From Streptomyces wuyuanensis (GTDB taxonomy: Bacteria > Actinomycetota > Actinomycetes > Streptomycetales > Streptomycetaceae), in contig NZ_FNHI01000006.1 in the NCBI RefSeq assembly GCF_900103455.1, positions 248,001 to 312,000 of the forward strand: a DNA stretch of 64,000 nt, given 5' to 3'. The first letter of the stretch is position 1. Each line of letters begins with the position of its first letter. Below the pieces are notes generated by a model that did no database searches, was not told where the DNA came from, and saw only the letters and a program-made list of their open reading frames with translations. Below, piece after piece: positions 1 to 7,770 of the stretch. A program made the position numbers and the translations under genes.

Positions 1-515
1 AGGCCATCATCTCCGGAGTCGCCCACGACACCTCCGAGGCGAAGATCACCGTCGTCGGTGTCCCGGACAAGCCGGGCGAGGCCGCCGCGATCTTCCGCAC
101 CATCGCGGACAATGAGATCAACATCGACATGGTGGTGCAGAACGTCTCCGCCGCGTCCACGGGCCTCACCGACATCTCCTTCACCCTTCCGAAGACCGAG
201 GGCCGCAAGGCGATCGACGCGCTCGAGAAGACCAAGAGCGCCATCGGCTTCGAGTCGCTGCGCTACGACGACCAGATCGCCAAGATCTCGCTCGTCGGCG
301 CGGGCATGAAGACCAACCCGGGTGTCACCGCCTCCTTCTTCGAGGCGCTGTCCGACGCCGGTGTGAACATCGAACTGATCTCCACCTCCGAGATCCGGAT
401 CTCGGTCGTCACCCGCGCCGACGACGTCAAGGAGGCCGTCCGGGCCGTCCACACCGCCTTCGGCCTCGACAGCGACTCCGACGAGGCCGTCGTCTACGGA
501 GGCACCGGCCGGTGA
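1..515 (+). CDS. lysC: aspartate kinase, C-terminal part (truncated by window edge)
   Basis: Aspartokinase phosphorylates aspartate at the entry to lysine, threonine, methionine and diaminopimelate synthesis. Only the C-terminal regulatory half is in the window; the reading frame starts at base 3. Two ACT-type segments are visible: [16 protein letters not shown] followed by [10 protein letters not shown], then [20 protein letters not shown] with the characteristic [11 protein letters not shown] strand. These bind the feedback effectors lysine and threonine in the family. The catalytic domain lies upstream of the window. The asd gene begins 28 bases after the stop, so the two form the usual ask-asd operon. 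The isoform that starts at an internal start codon (beta subunit) cannot be assessed here. Confidence 0.95.
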   Translation, partial: AIISGVAHDTSEAKITVVGVPDKPGEAAAIFRTIADNEINIDMVVQNVSAASTGLTDISFTLPKTEGRKAIDALEKTKSAIGFESLRYDDQIAKISLVGAGMKTNPGVTASFFEALSDAGVNIELISTSEIRISVVTRADDVKEAVRAVHTAFGLDSDSDEAVVYGGTGR

Positions 516-543
516 CAGCTCGGCGCGCGACGGCGGTCGCGCG

Positions 544-1593
544 ATGAACCGCAAGCCGACGCTCGCGGTCGTGGGTGCGACCGGGGCCGTCGGCGCGGTC
601 ATGCTCCAGATCCTGTCCCAGCGCGCGGACGTCTGGGGCGAGATACGCCTGGTCGCCTCACCGCGTTCGGCCGGCCGGAAGCTGGCCGTCCGCGGCGAGG
701 AGACCGAGGTCGTCGCCCTTTCCGAGGCGGCGCTGACAGGGGTCGACGTCGCGCTGTTCCTGGTACCGGCCCCGGTCGCCGCCCAGTGGGCACCGGTCGC
801 CGTCTCCCAGGGCGCGGTGGTCGTGGACAACTCGGCCGCCTTCCGGCTGGATCCCGGCGTCCCCCTCGTCGTCCCCGAGATCAATCCGCATGCCGTGCGG
901 CTCCGGCCGCGCGGCATCGTCGCGAGCCCGGGCTGTACCACCCTGGCGATGATCGTCACAGTGGGCGCGCTGCACGCCGAGTTCTGCGTGGACGAACTCG
1001 TCGTCTCCGCCCTCCAGGCGGCCAGCGGTGCCGGGCAGTGCGGTGTCGAGGCGCTGCGCACCCAGCTCGCGCTGGTCGCGGACACCGAGCTGGGCACCGG
1101 CCCTGGCGATGTGCGCCGGGCGGTCGGCGACGGGCTCGGCCCGTTCCCCGCGCCCACCGCGCTGAACGTCGTTCCCTGGTCCGGGGAGCTCGCGGAGGAC
1201 GGCTGGTCCTCCGAGGAGCTCGCGATCAGGGCCGAGACCCGCAAGCTCCTGGATCTGCCCGAACTCCGGGTCTCCGCGACCTGCGTGCGTGTGCCGGTCC
1301 TCACATCCCACTCGGTGTCGGTGCACGCGCGCTTCGAGCGCGAGGTCACCGTCGAGCGAGCCCACGACATCCTCGCCACGTCGCCGGGCGTGGTGCTCTT
1401 CGACGACCCCGCGGCGGGCGAATTCCCCACGCCCGCGGATGTGGTGGGCACCGACCCGACGTGGGTCGGACGCGTTCGGCGGGCCATGGACGACCCGAGG
1501 GCCCTGGACCTCTTCGTGTGCGGGGACAACCTCCGCAAGGGCGCGGCCCTGAACACCGCTCAGCTGGCAGAGGCGATCGCCCGCGAATTCTGA
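544..1593 (+). CDS. asd: aspartate-semialdehyde dehydrogenase
   Basis: Reduces aspartyl phosphate to aspartate semialdehyde with NADPH, the step after aspartokinase. The 349-residue product has the N-terminal dinucleotide motif VVGATGAVGAVML, the active-site cysteine C131 in SPGCTT, the ASGAG loop near residue 160 and a candidate catalytic H256 in LTSHSVSVH. The length is normal for the family. It follows aspartokinase by 28 bases on the same strand and is presumably co-transcribed with it. The active-site loop reads SPGCTT where many bacterial enzymes have N-C-T; this suggests the actinobacterial second-type Asd rather than a defect. Confidence 0.95.
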   Translation: MNRKPTLAVVGATGAVGAVMLQILSQRADVWGEIRLVASPRSAGRKLAVRGEETEVVALSEAALTGVDVALFLVPAPVAAQWAPVAVSQGAVVVDNSAAFRLDPGVPLVVPEINPHAVRLRPRGIVASPGCTTLAMIVTVGALHAEFCVDELVVSALQAASGAGQCGVEALRTQLALVADTELGTGPGDVRRAVGDGLGPFPAPTALNVVPWSGELAEDGWSSEELAIRAETRKLLDLPELRVSATCVRVPVLTSHSVSVHARFEREVTVERAHDILATSPGVVLFDDPAAGEFPTPADVVGTDPTWVGRVRRAMDDPRALDLFVCGDNLRKGAALNTAQLAEAIAREF

Positions 1594-1880
1594 GCCGTGT
1601 GTCGGTGGATCTTTGTAGGATCTGTGAACCCCCTGTGATCAATCAACCGGGACGTGCCCCTTGAACTGGGGTGATGGCATGTCCGACGATGCATTCGCGC
1701 CACTGTGCAACCGGTTGCTGTGCGGGGAGCGTCTATGCGGTCGTCCCTTCGCGGTGCCGCGATAAGCCATGACAAATGGGGCATTGGGGAAGATCGGGAG
1801 CGCATGAGGGCATATGGTGCTTCGTCACAAGCGGTGGTGTGCGCGTACAACCCTGAGAGGGGTCGGCGTGTCCAACAGGC

Positions 1881-2639
1881 GTGGCAGAGGTACTCGACAT
1901 CACCGCGGTGGTCCCGTTCCGCGGCAGGGCATTCGTCCCCGCCCGGCCTTTGGGCATGCCCCCGATCCGGGGCGCCGGTAGGGCTCCGGCCCGCGGCACC
2001 ACGGTGCTCCCGCTCCGGGGGCCCCGCCCTTCCCCTGTCTCCGGCAGGGGCTCCGGCGGCGGGATGCCGGTGATCGCTCCGATGCCGGCCGCGCACTCCA
2101 CCCCCATACCGTCGCAGCGCGAAAGCGCCGAGGAATCGGCGGCCGAGGGCACCACGGTCGACCACCTCACCGAGACCTACCGCGCCCACTACCGGTCGCT
2201 GCTCGGTCTCGCGGCCCTGCTGCTCGACGACACCGCGTCCTGCGAGGACGTCGTCCAGGAGGCGTTCATCCGCGTCCACTCGGCCCGCCGCCGCGTCCGT
2301 GACCCGGAGAAGACCCTCGCCTACCTGCGGCAGACGGTCGTCAACCTGTCCCGGTCCGCGCTGCGCAGGCGGATCCTCGGGCTGAAGCTGCTCTCCAAGC
2401 CGATGCCCGACATGGCGAGCGCGGAGGAGGGCGCGTACGACCAGTTGGAGCGGGACGCGCTCATCAAGGCGATGAAGGGCCTTCAGCGGCGCCAGCGCGA
2501 GGTGCTGGTGCTCCGTTACTTCGCCGACATGACGGAGGCCCAGGTCGCCGCGACGCTCGGCATATCGCTGGGCTCGGTGAAGGCATACGGCTCACGGGGC
2601 ATCGCGGCCTTGCGCGTTGCCATGGAGGCCACGGCATGA
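1881..2639 (+). CDS. ECF/SigE-family RNA polymerase sigma factor
   Basis: Alternative sigma factor of 252 residues. Region 2 (about residues 98-135) contains YRAHYRSLLGLAALL and DVVQEAFIRVH; region 4 (about 200-250) contains RQREVLVLRYFADMTEAQVA and the recognition helix ISLGSVKAYGSRGIAALR. The N-terminal 95 residues are Pro/Ala/Gly-rich and poorly conserved in appearance. The listed start is a GTG without a strong Shine-Dalgarno sequence; the in-frame ATG at 2064 would give about 191 residues and is a realistic alternative. The stop overlaps the next start as ATGA, so the downstream membrane protein is translationally coupled and is the obvious partner, probably controlling this sigma factor. 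Confidence 0.9.
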   Translation: MAEVLDITAVVPFRGRAFVPARPLGMPPIRGAGRAPARGTTVLPLRGPRPSPVSGRGSGGGMPVIAPMPAAHSTPIPSQRESAEESAAEGTTVDHLTETYRAHYRSLLGLAALLLDDTASCEDVVQEAFIRVHSARRRVRDPEKTLAYLRQTVVNLSRSALRRRILGLKLLSKPMPDMASAEEGAYDQLERDALIKAMKGLQRRQREVLVLRYFADMTEAQVAATLGISLGSVKAYGSRGIAALRVAMEATA

Positions 2640-4144
2640 CCAGGCACGAACACGGACACGAACACGGACACGAGCACGAACACGAGCACGAACAGAGGGG
2701 CGAGGACCTCCCGCGTGAGGACCTGCCGCAGCACGATGTGCCGCAGGAGGAGTCGCGTGCCGGCCTCCGCCGGGAGGCCCCGGAGGTCCAAGAGGCCCCG
2801 GAAGCCCGGGAGGCCCGGGAGGAGGCCCCTGCTCGGACGGACCTCCCGCCGAACGGCTCCGTGCCACGAGCCGCACACAGCTCGTCCGGTGACACGCCGG
2901 ACGGGACGCACACGACTGAGCCTTACGGGCCGGACGGGCCGTTGAACGACCGGACTGGGAAAGAGACTGTGAACGACGGGCCGCGGAACGCAATGGACGA
3001 CCGAGGGCTCGGGGGTGACACACCCGGAGGCGACGCGGCCTCCGGTCCGGGCACCCCCTCCGGCGCCCCGACGGGTCGGGACCGGCTGCTCCGCGATCTG
3101 CTGGGCGGATCGGATCAGGACCGCCCGGCGCAGGCCGGGGACGGCCCGGAGGGCGGCGAGGACCGGGGCCGGGACGAACTGGCTCTCCGGCGGCTGCTCC
3201 AGGGCGCCGTCGGCGACCTCGAACCCACCGACGGCGCCCTTGAGCATCTGCGCCGGGCGGTGCCCGCACGGCGCGCACGCAAGCGCCAGGCCCTGGTGGG
3301 CATGGCGGCGTCCGTGATCCTGCTCGGCACCGCCGTCCCCGCCTTCGTCCACGTGGCGAGCTCAGGCGGTCTCGACGACCGCCCGGTGAACGCCGGGCAC
3401 GGCGAGCAGGCCCAGGGCGGCACCGGTGAGGAGGAGCGCCTGGACGGCGGGCAGGCCGCGAACGGCGATCCCGAGGGACGGCAGCCGAGCGCCCCCGGTG
3501 CGCCGAGCGCCACGCAGCAGTCGCCCACGCCGGACGCCGCCGCGACCGCGGGCACTCCGGGCGGCACGGGAACCTCGCCCACCGACAGCGCCGTCGCCTC
3601 GACGCCCGCCTGCGACGCGGGCCAGCTCGGTGTGAACGCTGCTCAGGCGGGCGCCGCCGAGGCCGACGGGAAGGTGTACGGCACGTTCCGCATCTCCAAC
3701 GTCTCCTCGAACGAGTGCTCGATCGGGGCGGCGGGCTCGGTGACCTTCCGTACGGCGGGCGCAGCGGACGCCACGAAGATCAGCGTCGTGACGCACACCA
3801 CCGGCGACGCGGCGAGCGGACTGCCCGACCCGTCCCAGGAGATCAGCGCCATGGTGCTCAAGCCCGAGGCGTCGTACGAGGTGAAGTTCGCCTTCGTCCC
3901 CTCGGAGACCTGTCCCACGACCGGGGCCTCGCCCGACCCGACGCCCACGGACGGTGCTTCGGGCACGACCGACGGGGCGGGGACGGCTCCGAACGCCGAG
4001 CCCCAGCTGGACGACGGGGCGGTGGCGGACGGCAGCATCTCGGTGGTCCACACCCCCGAGTCGGGCGGCCCGAACGCGGAGGCCACGATCCCCGGCGCGT
4101 GCGCAGGCACGATCTACCGCACGGGCGTCCTCAACCCGTCCTGA
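2636..4144 (+). CDS. His/Glu-rich single-pass membrane protein, putative partner of the sigma factor
   Basis: A 502-residue protein not assignable to a named enzyme family. Residues 1-20 are an almost pure His-Glu-Gly run (HEHGHEHGHEHEHEHEQ). An acidic, Pro-rich stretch follows, then a conserved-looking helix (ELALRRLLQGAVGDLEP, about 180-200). One membrane segment lies at about 218-240 (VGMAASVILLGTAVPAFV), and a Ser/Thr/Gly-rich linker leads to a C-terminal outside domain (about 320-500) with four cysteines resembling the DUF4232 type. It overlaps the sigma gene by ATGA. Inference: a membrane anti-sigma or sensor-like partner. The His-Glu run could bind Zn, Ni or Cu. No classical zinc anti-sigma HxxxCxxC motif is visible. 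Confidence 0.75.
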   Translation: MTRHEHGHEHGHEHEHEHEQRGEDLPREDLPQHDVPQEESRAGLRREAPEVQEAPEAREAREEAPARTDLPPNGSVPRAAHSSSGDTPDGTHTTEPYGPDGPLNDRTGKETVNDGPRNAMDDRGLGGDTPGGDAASGPGTPSGAPTGRDRLLRDLLGGSDQDRPAQAGDGPEGGEDRGRDELALRRLLQGAVGDLEPTDGALEHLRRAVPARRARKRQALVGMAASVILLGTAVPAFVHVASSGGLDDRPVNAGHGEQAQGGTGEEERLDGGQAANGDPEGRQPSAPGAPSATQQSPTPDAAATAGTPGGTGTSPTDSAVASTPACDAGQLGVNAAQAGAAEADGKVYGTFRISNVSSNECSIGAAGSVTFRTAGAADATKISVVTHTTGDAASGLPDPSQEISAMVLKPEASYEVKFAFVPSETCPTTGASPDPTPTDGASGTTDGAGTAPNAEPQLDDGAVADGSISVVHTPESGGPNAEATIPGACAGTIYRTGVLNPS

Positions 4145-4241
4145 CCGCCCGCATCGAGGCCCGGCGTGACCGGTGCCGCCCCCCGGCGCGTTCCGGGCCG
4201 GACGTAGGTCCGGGGACGCGCCCTTCCCGGATCCGGCCCCT

Positions 4242-4345
4242 CGGGATGCGGCTCTTCGGACGAGACCCCGGGATACGGCACCTTCGGACGAGACCCCGGG
4301 ATACGGCACCTTCGGACGAGACCCTCGGATGCGGCTCTTCGGAGG
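4242..4345. repeat. tandem repeat, about 28 bp unit, 3.5 copies
   Basis: Copies begin at 4242, 4269, 4297 and 4326, each of the form CGGGATrCGGCnCCTTCGGA followed by CGAGACCC. They sit in the 320-base gap between the convergent membrane-protein gene and the SURF1-like gene. The two middle copies are nearly identical; the flanking ones have drifted. No protein-coding signal is seen across them. They could form a transcription-end structure or be neutral repeats. Confidence 0.8.
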
Positions 4346-4466
4346 CGGCTCCTCGGTATGCGGAGGCGCACCGGCGGCACCCGTCGTACGGGGCCGGGTG
4401 CGTTGCCGAGCCTGCCCGCCCCCTTTCGGGAGGCGAGGCCGGATCACGCCGGGCCGTGGAGCCGGC

Positions 4467-5216
4467 TCACACCGGGTCGAGCCCGAGTGCCTGGTCCTTG
4501 GCCGCTTCCGCCTCGCGGCGCACGAAGCGGAACCACATGAACAGCACGAAGCCCGCGAAGGCGAACCACTCCAGCGTGTAGCCGAGGTTCTGGAACGCCT
4601 TGAGGTCGAGCCCGCTGCCCTGCGGCGCGGCCGCCGGCACCGGACGCATCCCCTCCGGCGACGTCGTGAGCGTGATCCACGCGTCGTACACGTCGTCCGG
4701 GACGAGGTTCACCAGCGAGGCGGCACTGATGATGCCGAGCTGACCGCTCGGCAGCCCGCCCGCGGTGTGCACGCCGTCGGTGTGCTGGGTCTCCGAGGCC
4801 TGCAGGGCTCCGGTGACCGTCACCTCGCCGGCCGGAGCGGGCGGTGCCGTCGCCCCGGAGGGCAGCCAGCCCCTCACCACCGGAAGGGCCCTGCCGCCGT
4901 CGGTGTGCAGCAGCGACAGGACGTACGAGCCGCTCCGGCCGTCCAGCTCCCGGCCCGGCACGAGGAACTGCTCGCCGTAGCGGCCGCTGGTCGTGGCGAG
5001 TCGCCCCGAGGTGCTCTTGTCCACCGGCAGCAGCTCCGCGAGCGGCGCCGCGGCCTGCGCACCCGGTTCCGGACGCTGCTCGGCGGCCCGGTGGGTGTCG
5101 ACGCGGTCCTCGAACCGGCCGAGCTGCCAGGTCCCCATGAAGATGCAGAACGGGATCGCCAGCGCGACGAAGACATTGATTCCCCACCAGCGGGGCGTCA
5201 GCAGGAACCGGTACAC
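4467..5216 (-). CDS. SURF1-family membrane protein
   Basis: SURF1 proteins assist assembly of heme-copper cytochrome c oxidase. The 249-residue product has the family's two-membrane-segment architecture. An N-terminal helix (residues about 10-30, WWGINVFVALAIPFCIF) is followed by GTWQLGRFEDR. A large outside domain follows with LVPGRELDGRSGSYVLSLL and VVRGWLPSGA, and the C-terminal helix is preceded by LKAFQNLGYTLEWFAFA. The GTG start at 5216 gives the family's usual VYRFLLTPRWW N-terminus, but its GGAGG is only about one base away. The in-frame ATG at 5273 is an alternative. It stands alone on the minus strand, convergent with the preceding gene. Confidence 0.9.
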   Translation of the reverse strand: MYRFLLTPRWWGINVFVALAIPFCIFMGTWQLGRFEDRVDTHRAAEQRPEPGAQAAAPLAELLPVDKSTSGRLATTSGRYGEQFLVPGRELDGRSGSYVLSLLHTDGGRALPVVRGWLPSGATAPPAPAGEVTVTGALQASETQHTDGVHTAGGLPSGQLGIISAASLVNLVPDDVYDAWITLTTSPEGMRPVPAAAPQGSGLDLKAFQNLGYTLEWFAFAGFVLFMWFRFVRREAEAAKDQALGLDPV

Positions 5217-5398
5217 GCCTCCACGGTACGGAACGCCCCGCTTTCCCCCTCTCCCGGGTCCCCGCTTCGGCATTCCGTCCGACGCTGCCCGGCACCGGCC
5301 GCTCGGCACCGGCTGTCCGCGGGGGCTGCCGCCCAGGCCCGGCGGCGACCGGGACCGGTGGCGGCCGGGACCGGTGGCGGCCGGGACCCCGGCACCGG

Positions 5399-7264
5399 CT
5401 AGCGCAGGTGCCGCTCGGCGAAGGCCAGCTCCAGCCGCACCTGCTTGATGCGCTCCTCCACCACCAGAGAGCCGTGGCCCGCGTCGTACCGGTACACCTC
5501 GTGGACCGCGCCGCGGGCCGCGAGACGGTCCACGTAATTCTCCACCTGGCGGATCGGGCAGCGCGGGTCGTTGACACCCGCCGAGATGTAGACCGGGGCG
5601 CTGACCGCGTCCACGTACGTCAGCGGCGACGAGGCCTCGTAACGCTCCGGAACCTCCTCGGGCGTGCCGCCCAGCAGCGTGCGGTCCAACGCCTTCAGGG
5701 CCTCCATCTCGTCGTGGTACGCCGTGACGTAGTCCGCGACGGGCACCGCCGCCAGGCCCAGCGCCCAGGAATCGGGCTGCGTGCCCAGTCCGAGCAGCGT
5801 GAGATAGCCGCCCCACGAGCCGCCCGACAGCACCAGCTTCGCCGGGTCGGCCACTCCGGAGGCCACGGCCCACTCGCGGACCGCCGCGATGTCCTCCAGC
5901 TCGATCAGCCCGACCCGGTGCTTGAGGGCGTCCGTCCACGCCCGCCCGTAACCGGTCGAGCCCCGGTAGTTGACCCGGATCACCGCATAGCCGTGGTCGA
6001 CCCAGGCCGCCGGCGCGGCGGCGAAGGCGTCACTGTCGTGCCAGGTCGGTCCGCCGTGGATGTCGAAGACCGTCGGGAACGGCCCCTCACCCTCGGGCCG
6101 CTGCAGGAGCGCGTGGATCCGGCCGCCGGGGCCCTCGACCCACACGTCCTCCACTCCGACCGAACCGGGAGCCGCCATCCCCGGAGGGTCCAGCACCTCC
6201 CGGCCCGTGGTGGACCGGACCTTCGGCGGCTGTGCGGCGGACGACCACAGGTACTCCACCGTCCCGTCCGGCCTGGCCGTCGCGCCCGACACCGTCCCCG
6301 CCGGCGTCTCGACCCGCGTCAGCTCGCGCGTGGCCGGGTCGAACCGCCACAGTTCGCTGCGCGCCTCGAAGCTGTGTGCGACGAGCAGCGCGGAGCCGTC
6401 CGGATACCACTCGGCGCTCACATCGCCCGGCAGGTCGATCGCCAGGTCTGTCTCCTCGCCGGTCGCGACGTCCCACAGCATGGGCTCCCAGCGCCCCCGC
6501 CGCTGGTGGCCGATCAGCAGCCGGGTGTCGCCGTGGACCGGTGCGAAGCCCAGGACCTCCAGCCCCAGCTCCTCCGAGCCGCCCTTGGTGTCGTCCAGCT
6601 CGCACACCGTCGTACCGTCCAGCCGGACGACCCGCAGCGCCGAGTGCATCGCGTCGCCGTGCTCGGTGTGCTCCAGCGCGAGCAGCGTCCCGTCGTGGGA
6701 GAGATCTCCGACGCCCGCCGACTCCCGGTGCCGGTAGATCTCCTCCGGCGCACCGCCGGGCCGTACGACGTGGATCGTCGTCCCGTCCTCGTCCGTGGAG
6801 CGGCCCACCACGGCCGTGCCGTCCCGGCCGAGCGCGGCGCCCGCGCCGTAGGAGGGCTCGAGGCCCGGAGCCGCCGGTTCGTCCGGTCCGCCACCGAAGG
6901 GCTGCCGCATCCAGACGCCGAACTCGTCACCGTCCGTGTCCGAGAACCACCAGATCCACGCACCGTCGGGAGTCAGTATCCCGTCCGTCGTGCCGTTCGG
7001 CCGGTCCGTCACCTGGCGCTGTTCGCCGGTGGCGCGGTCCCACGCGTACAGCTCGTACGTCCCGGTCGCGTTCGAGACGAACAGAGCGCGGTCCGGGGCG
7101 TCCTCCGCCCAGTCGGGCAGCGAGACCCGGGGCGCGCGGAACCGCTGCTCCCAGGCCGGCATGTCCGCGGACCCGCCAGCGGGCACTGCCGGGCGCTCCG
7201 CGGCGGGGGCCGCGGGAACGGCGGCAGGCGCGCCGGACGCCGTGGATTCGGTGATCTCAGTCAT
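5399..7264 (-). CDS. S9-family serine peptidase (prolyl oligopeptidase/acylaminoacyl-peptidase type)
   Basis: Cytoplasmic peptidase of 621 residues; no signal peptide is seen. The N-terminal two thirds is a beta-propeller made of repeats such as DRATGEQRQVTDRPNG and PDGAWIWWFSD. The C-terminal alpha/beta-hydrolase domain has the nucleophile S483 in GGSWGGY, D566 in NDPRCPIRQ and H597 in DAGHGSLV, a complete catalytic triad. The oxyanion region DIHGGPTWHD precedes it. The ATG start at 7264 has a G-rich ribosome site. It is probably monocistronic, with about 180 bases separating it from the SURF1 gene downstream. The preferred substrate cannot be told from the sequence. Confidence 0.93.
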   Translation of the reverse strand: MTEITESTASGAPAAVPAAPAAERPAVPAGGSADMPAWEQRFRAPRVSLPDWAEDAPDRALFVSNATGTYELYAWDRATGEQRQVTDRPNGTTDGILTPDGAWIWWFSDTDGDEFGVWMRQPFGGGPDEPAAPGLEPSYGAGAALGRDGTAVVGRSTDEDGTTIHVVRPGGAPEEIYRHRESAGVGDLSHDGTLLALEHTEHGDAMHSALRVVRLDGTTVCELDDTKGGSEELGLEVLGFAPVHGDTRLLIGHQRRGRWEPMLWDVATGEETDLAIDLPGDVSAEWYPDGSALLVAHSFEARSELWRFDPATRELTRVETPAGTVSGATARPDGTVEYLWSSAAQPPKVRSTTGREVLDPPGMAAPGSVGVEDVWVEGPGGRIHALLQRPEGEGPFPTVFDIHGGPTWHDSDAFAAAPAAWVDHGYAVIRVNYRGSTGYGRAWTDALKHRVGLIELEDIAAVREWAVASGVADPAKLVLSGGSWGGYLTLLGLGTQPDSWALGLAAVPVADYVTAYHDEMEALKALDRTLLGGTPEEVPERYEASSPLTYVDAVSAPVYISAGVNDPRCPIRQVENYVDRLAARGAVHEVYRYDAGHGSLVVEERIKQVRLELAFAERHLR

Positions 7265-7334
7265 GCCCCCATTCTGCGCCGCCGCGCCCACAATCCGTTC
7301 GCCTGCTCCGCAGCCTGTGGATAACCTCCGCGGC

Positions 7335-7770
7335 ATGTACTCACCAATCCCTCGCGACTGGCGGGAGGCCAACCGCGCCCGGTGGGACGAACGGGTCGTC
7401 GAGGCTGTCGGTCAGCGGATGGAACTCGGCGAGGTGGTAGAGGAAGACCCACCGGCTCACGCGTCACCCACGACTGCTTCGCCCGCGACGCCTGGGTCGA
7501 CGAGACCCCGGGGACCTACGCGGACCTCGACGCGCAGACGGTCCACAACCGCGGTGCCGAGTGGCAGCACCCGGTCGTCGAGGTCGTGTCGGCCGTCGCG
7601 GCGGCCGGTCTGCGCATCGAGTTCCTCCACGAGCACGACGTGTCGCTCTTCCCCCGGTTCGGCTCGCTCGTGCGGCACGAGGACGGCTTCTTCCGCTTCC
7701 CGGCCGTCCCCGTATCCCGCTCATGTACTCCCTGAAGGCGACGAAGCCCCGTCAGCGCACGGCGGTGTAG
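7335..7770 (+). pseudogene. remnant of a class I SAM-dependent methyltransferase
   Basis: Three pieces of one recognisable family lie in different frames. The N-terminus (MYSPIPRDWREANRARWDER, from 7335) runs for about 35 codons. A jump follows to the C-terminal third (AEWQHPVVEVVSAVAAAG, LRIEFLHEHDVSLFPRFG, LVRHEDGFFRFP, about 7500-7710), then a further shift to the final PLMYSLKATKP, ending at the TAG of 7768-7770. The central SAM-binding Rossmann part, about 150-200 residues in intact homologues, is missing. So one large internal deletion and at least two frameshifts are present. It overlaps the 3' end of the pectate-lyase-like gene on the other strand. Family assignment is from memory of such proteins; the broken frames are seen directly. 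Confidence 0.8.
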
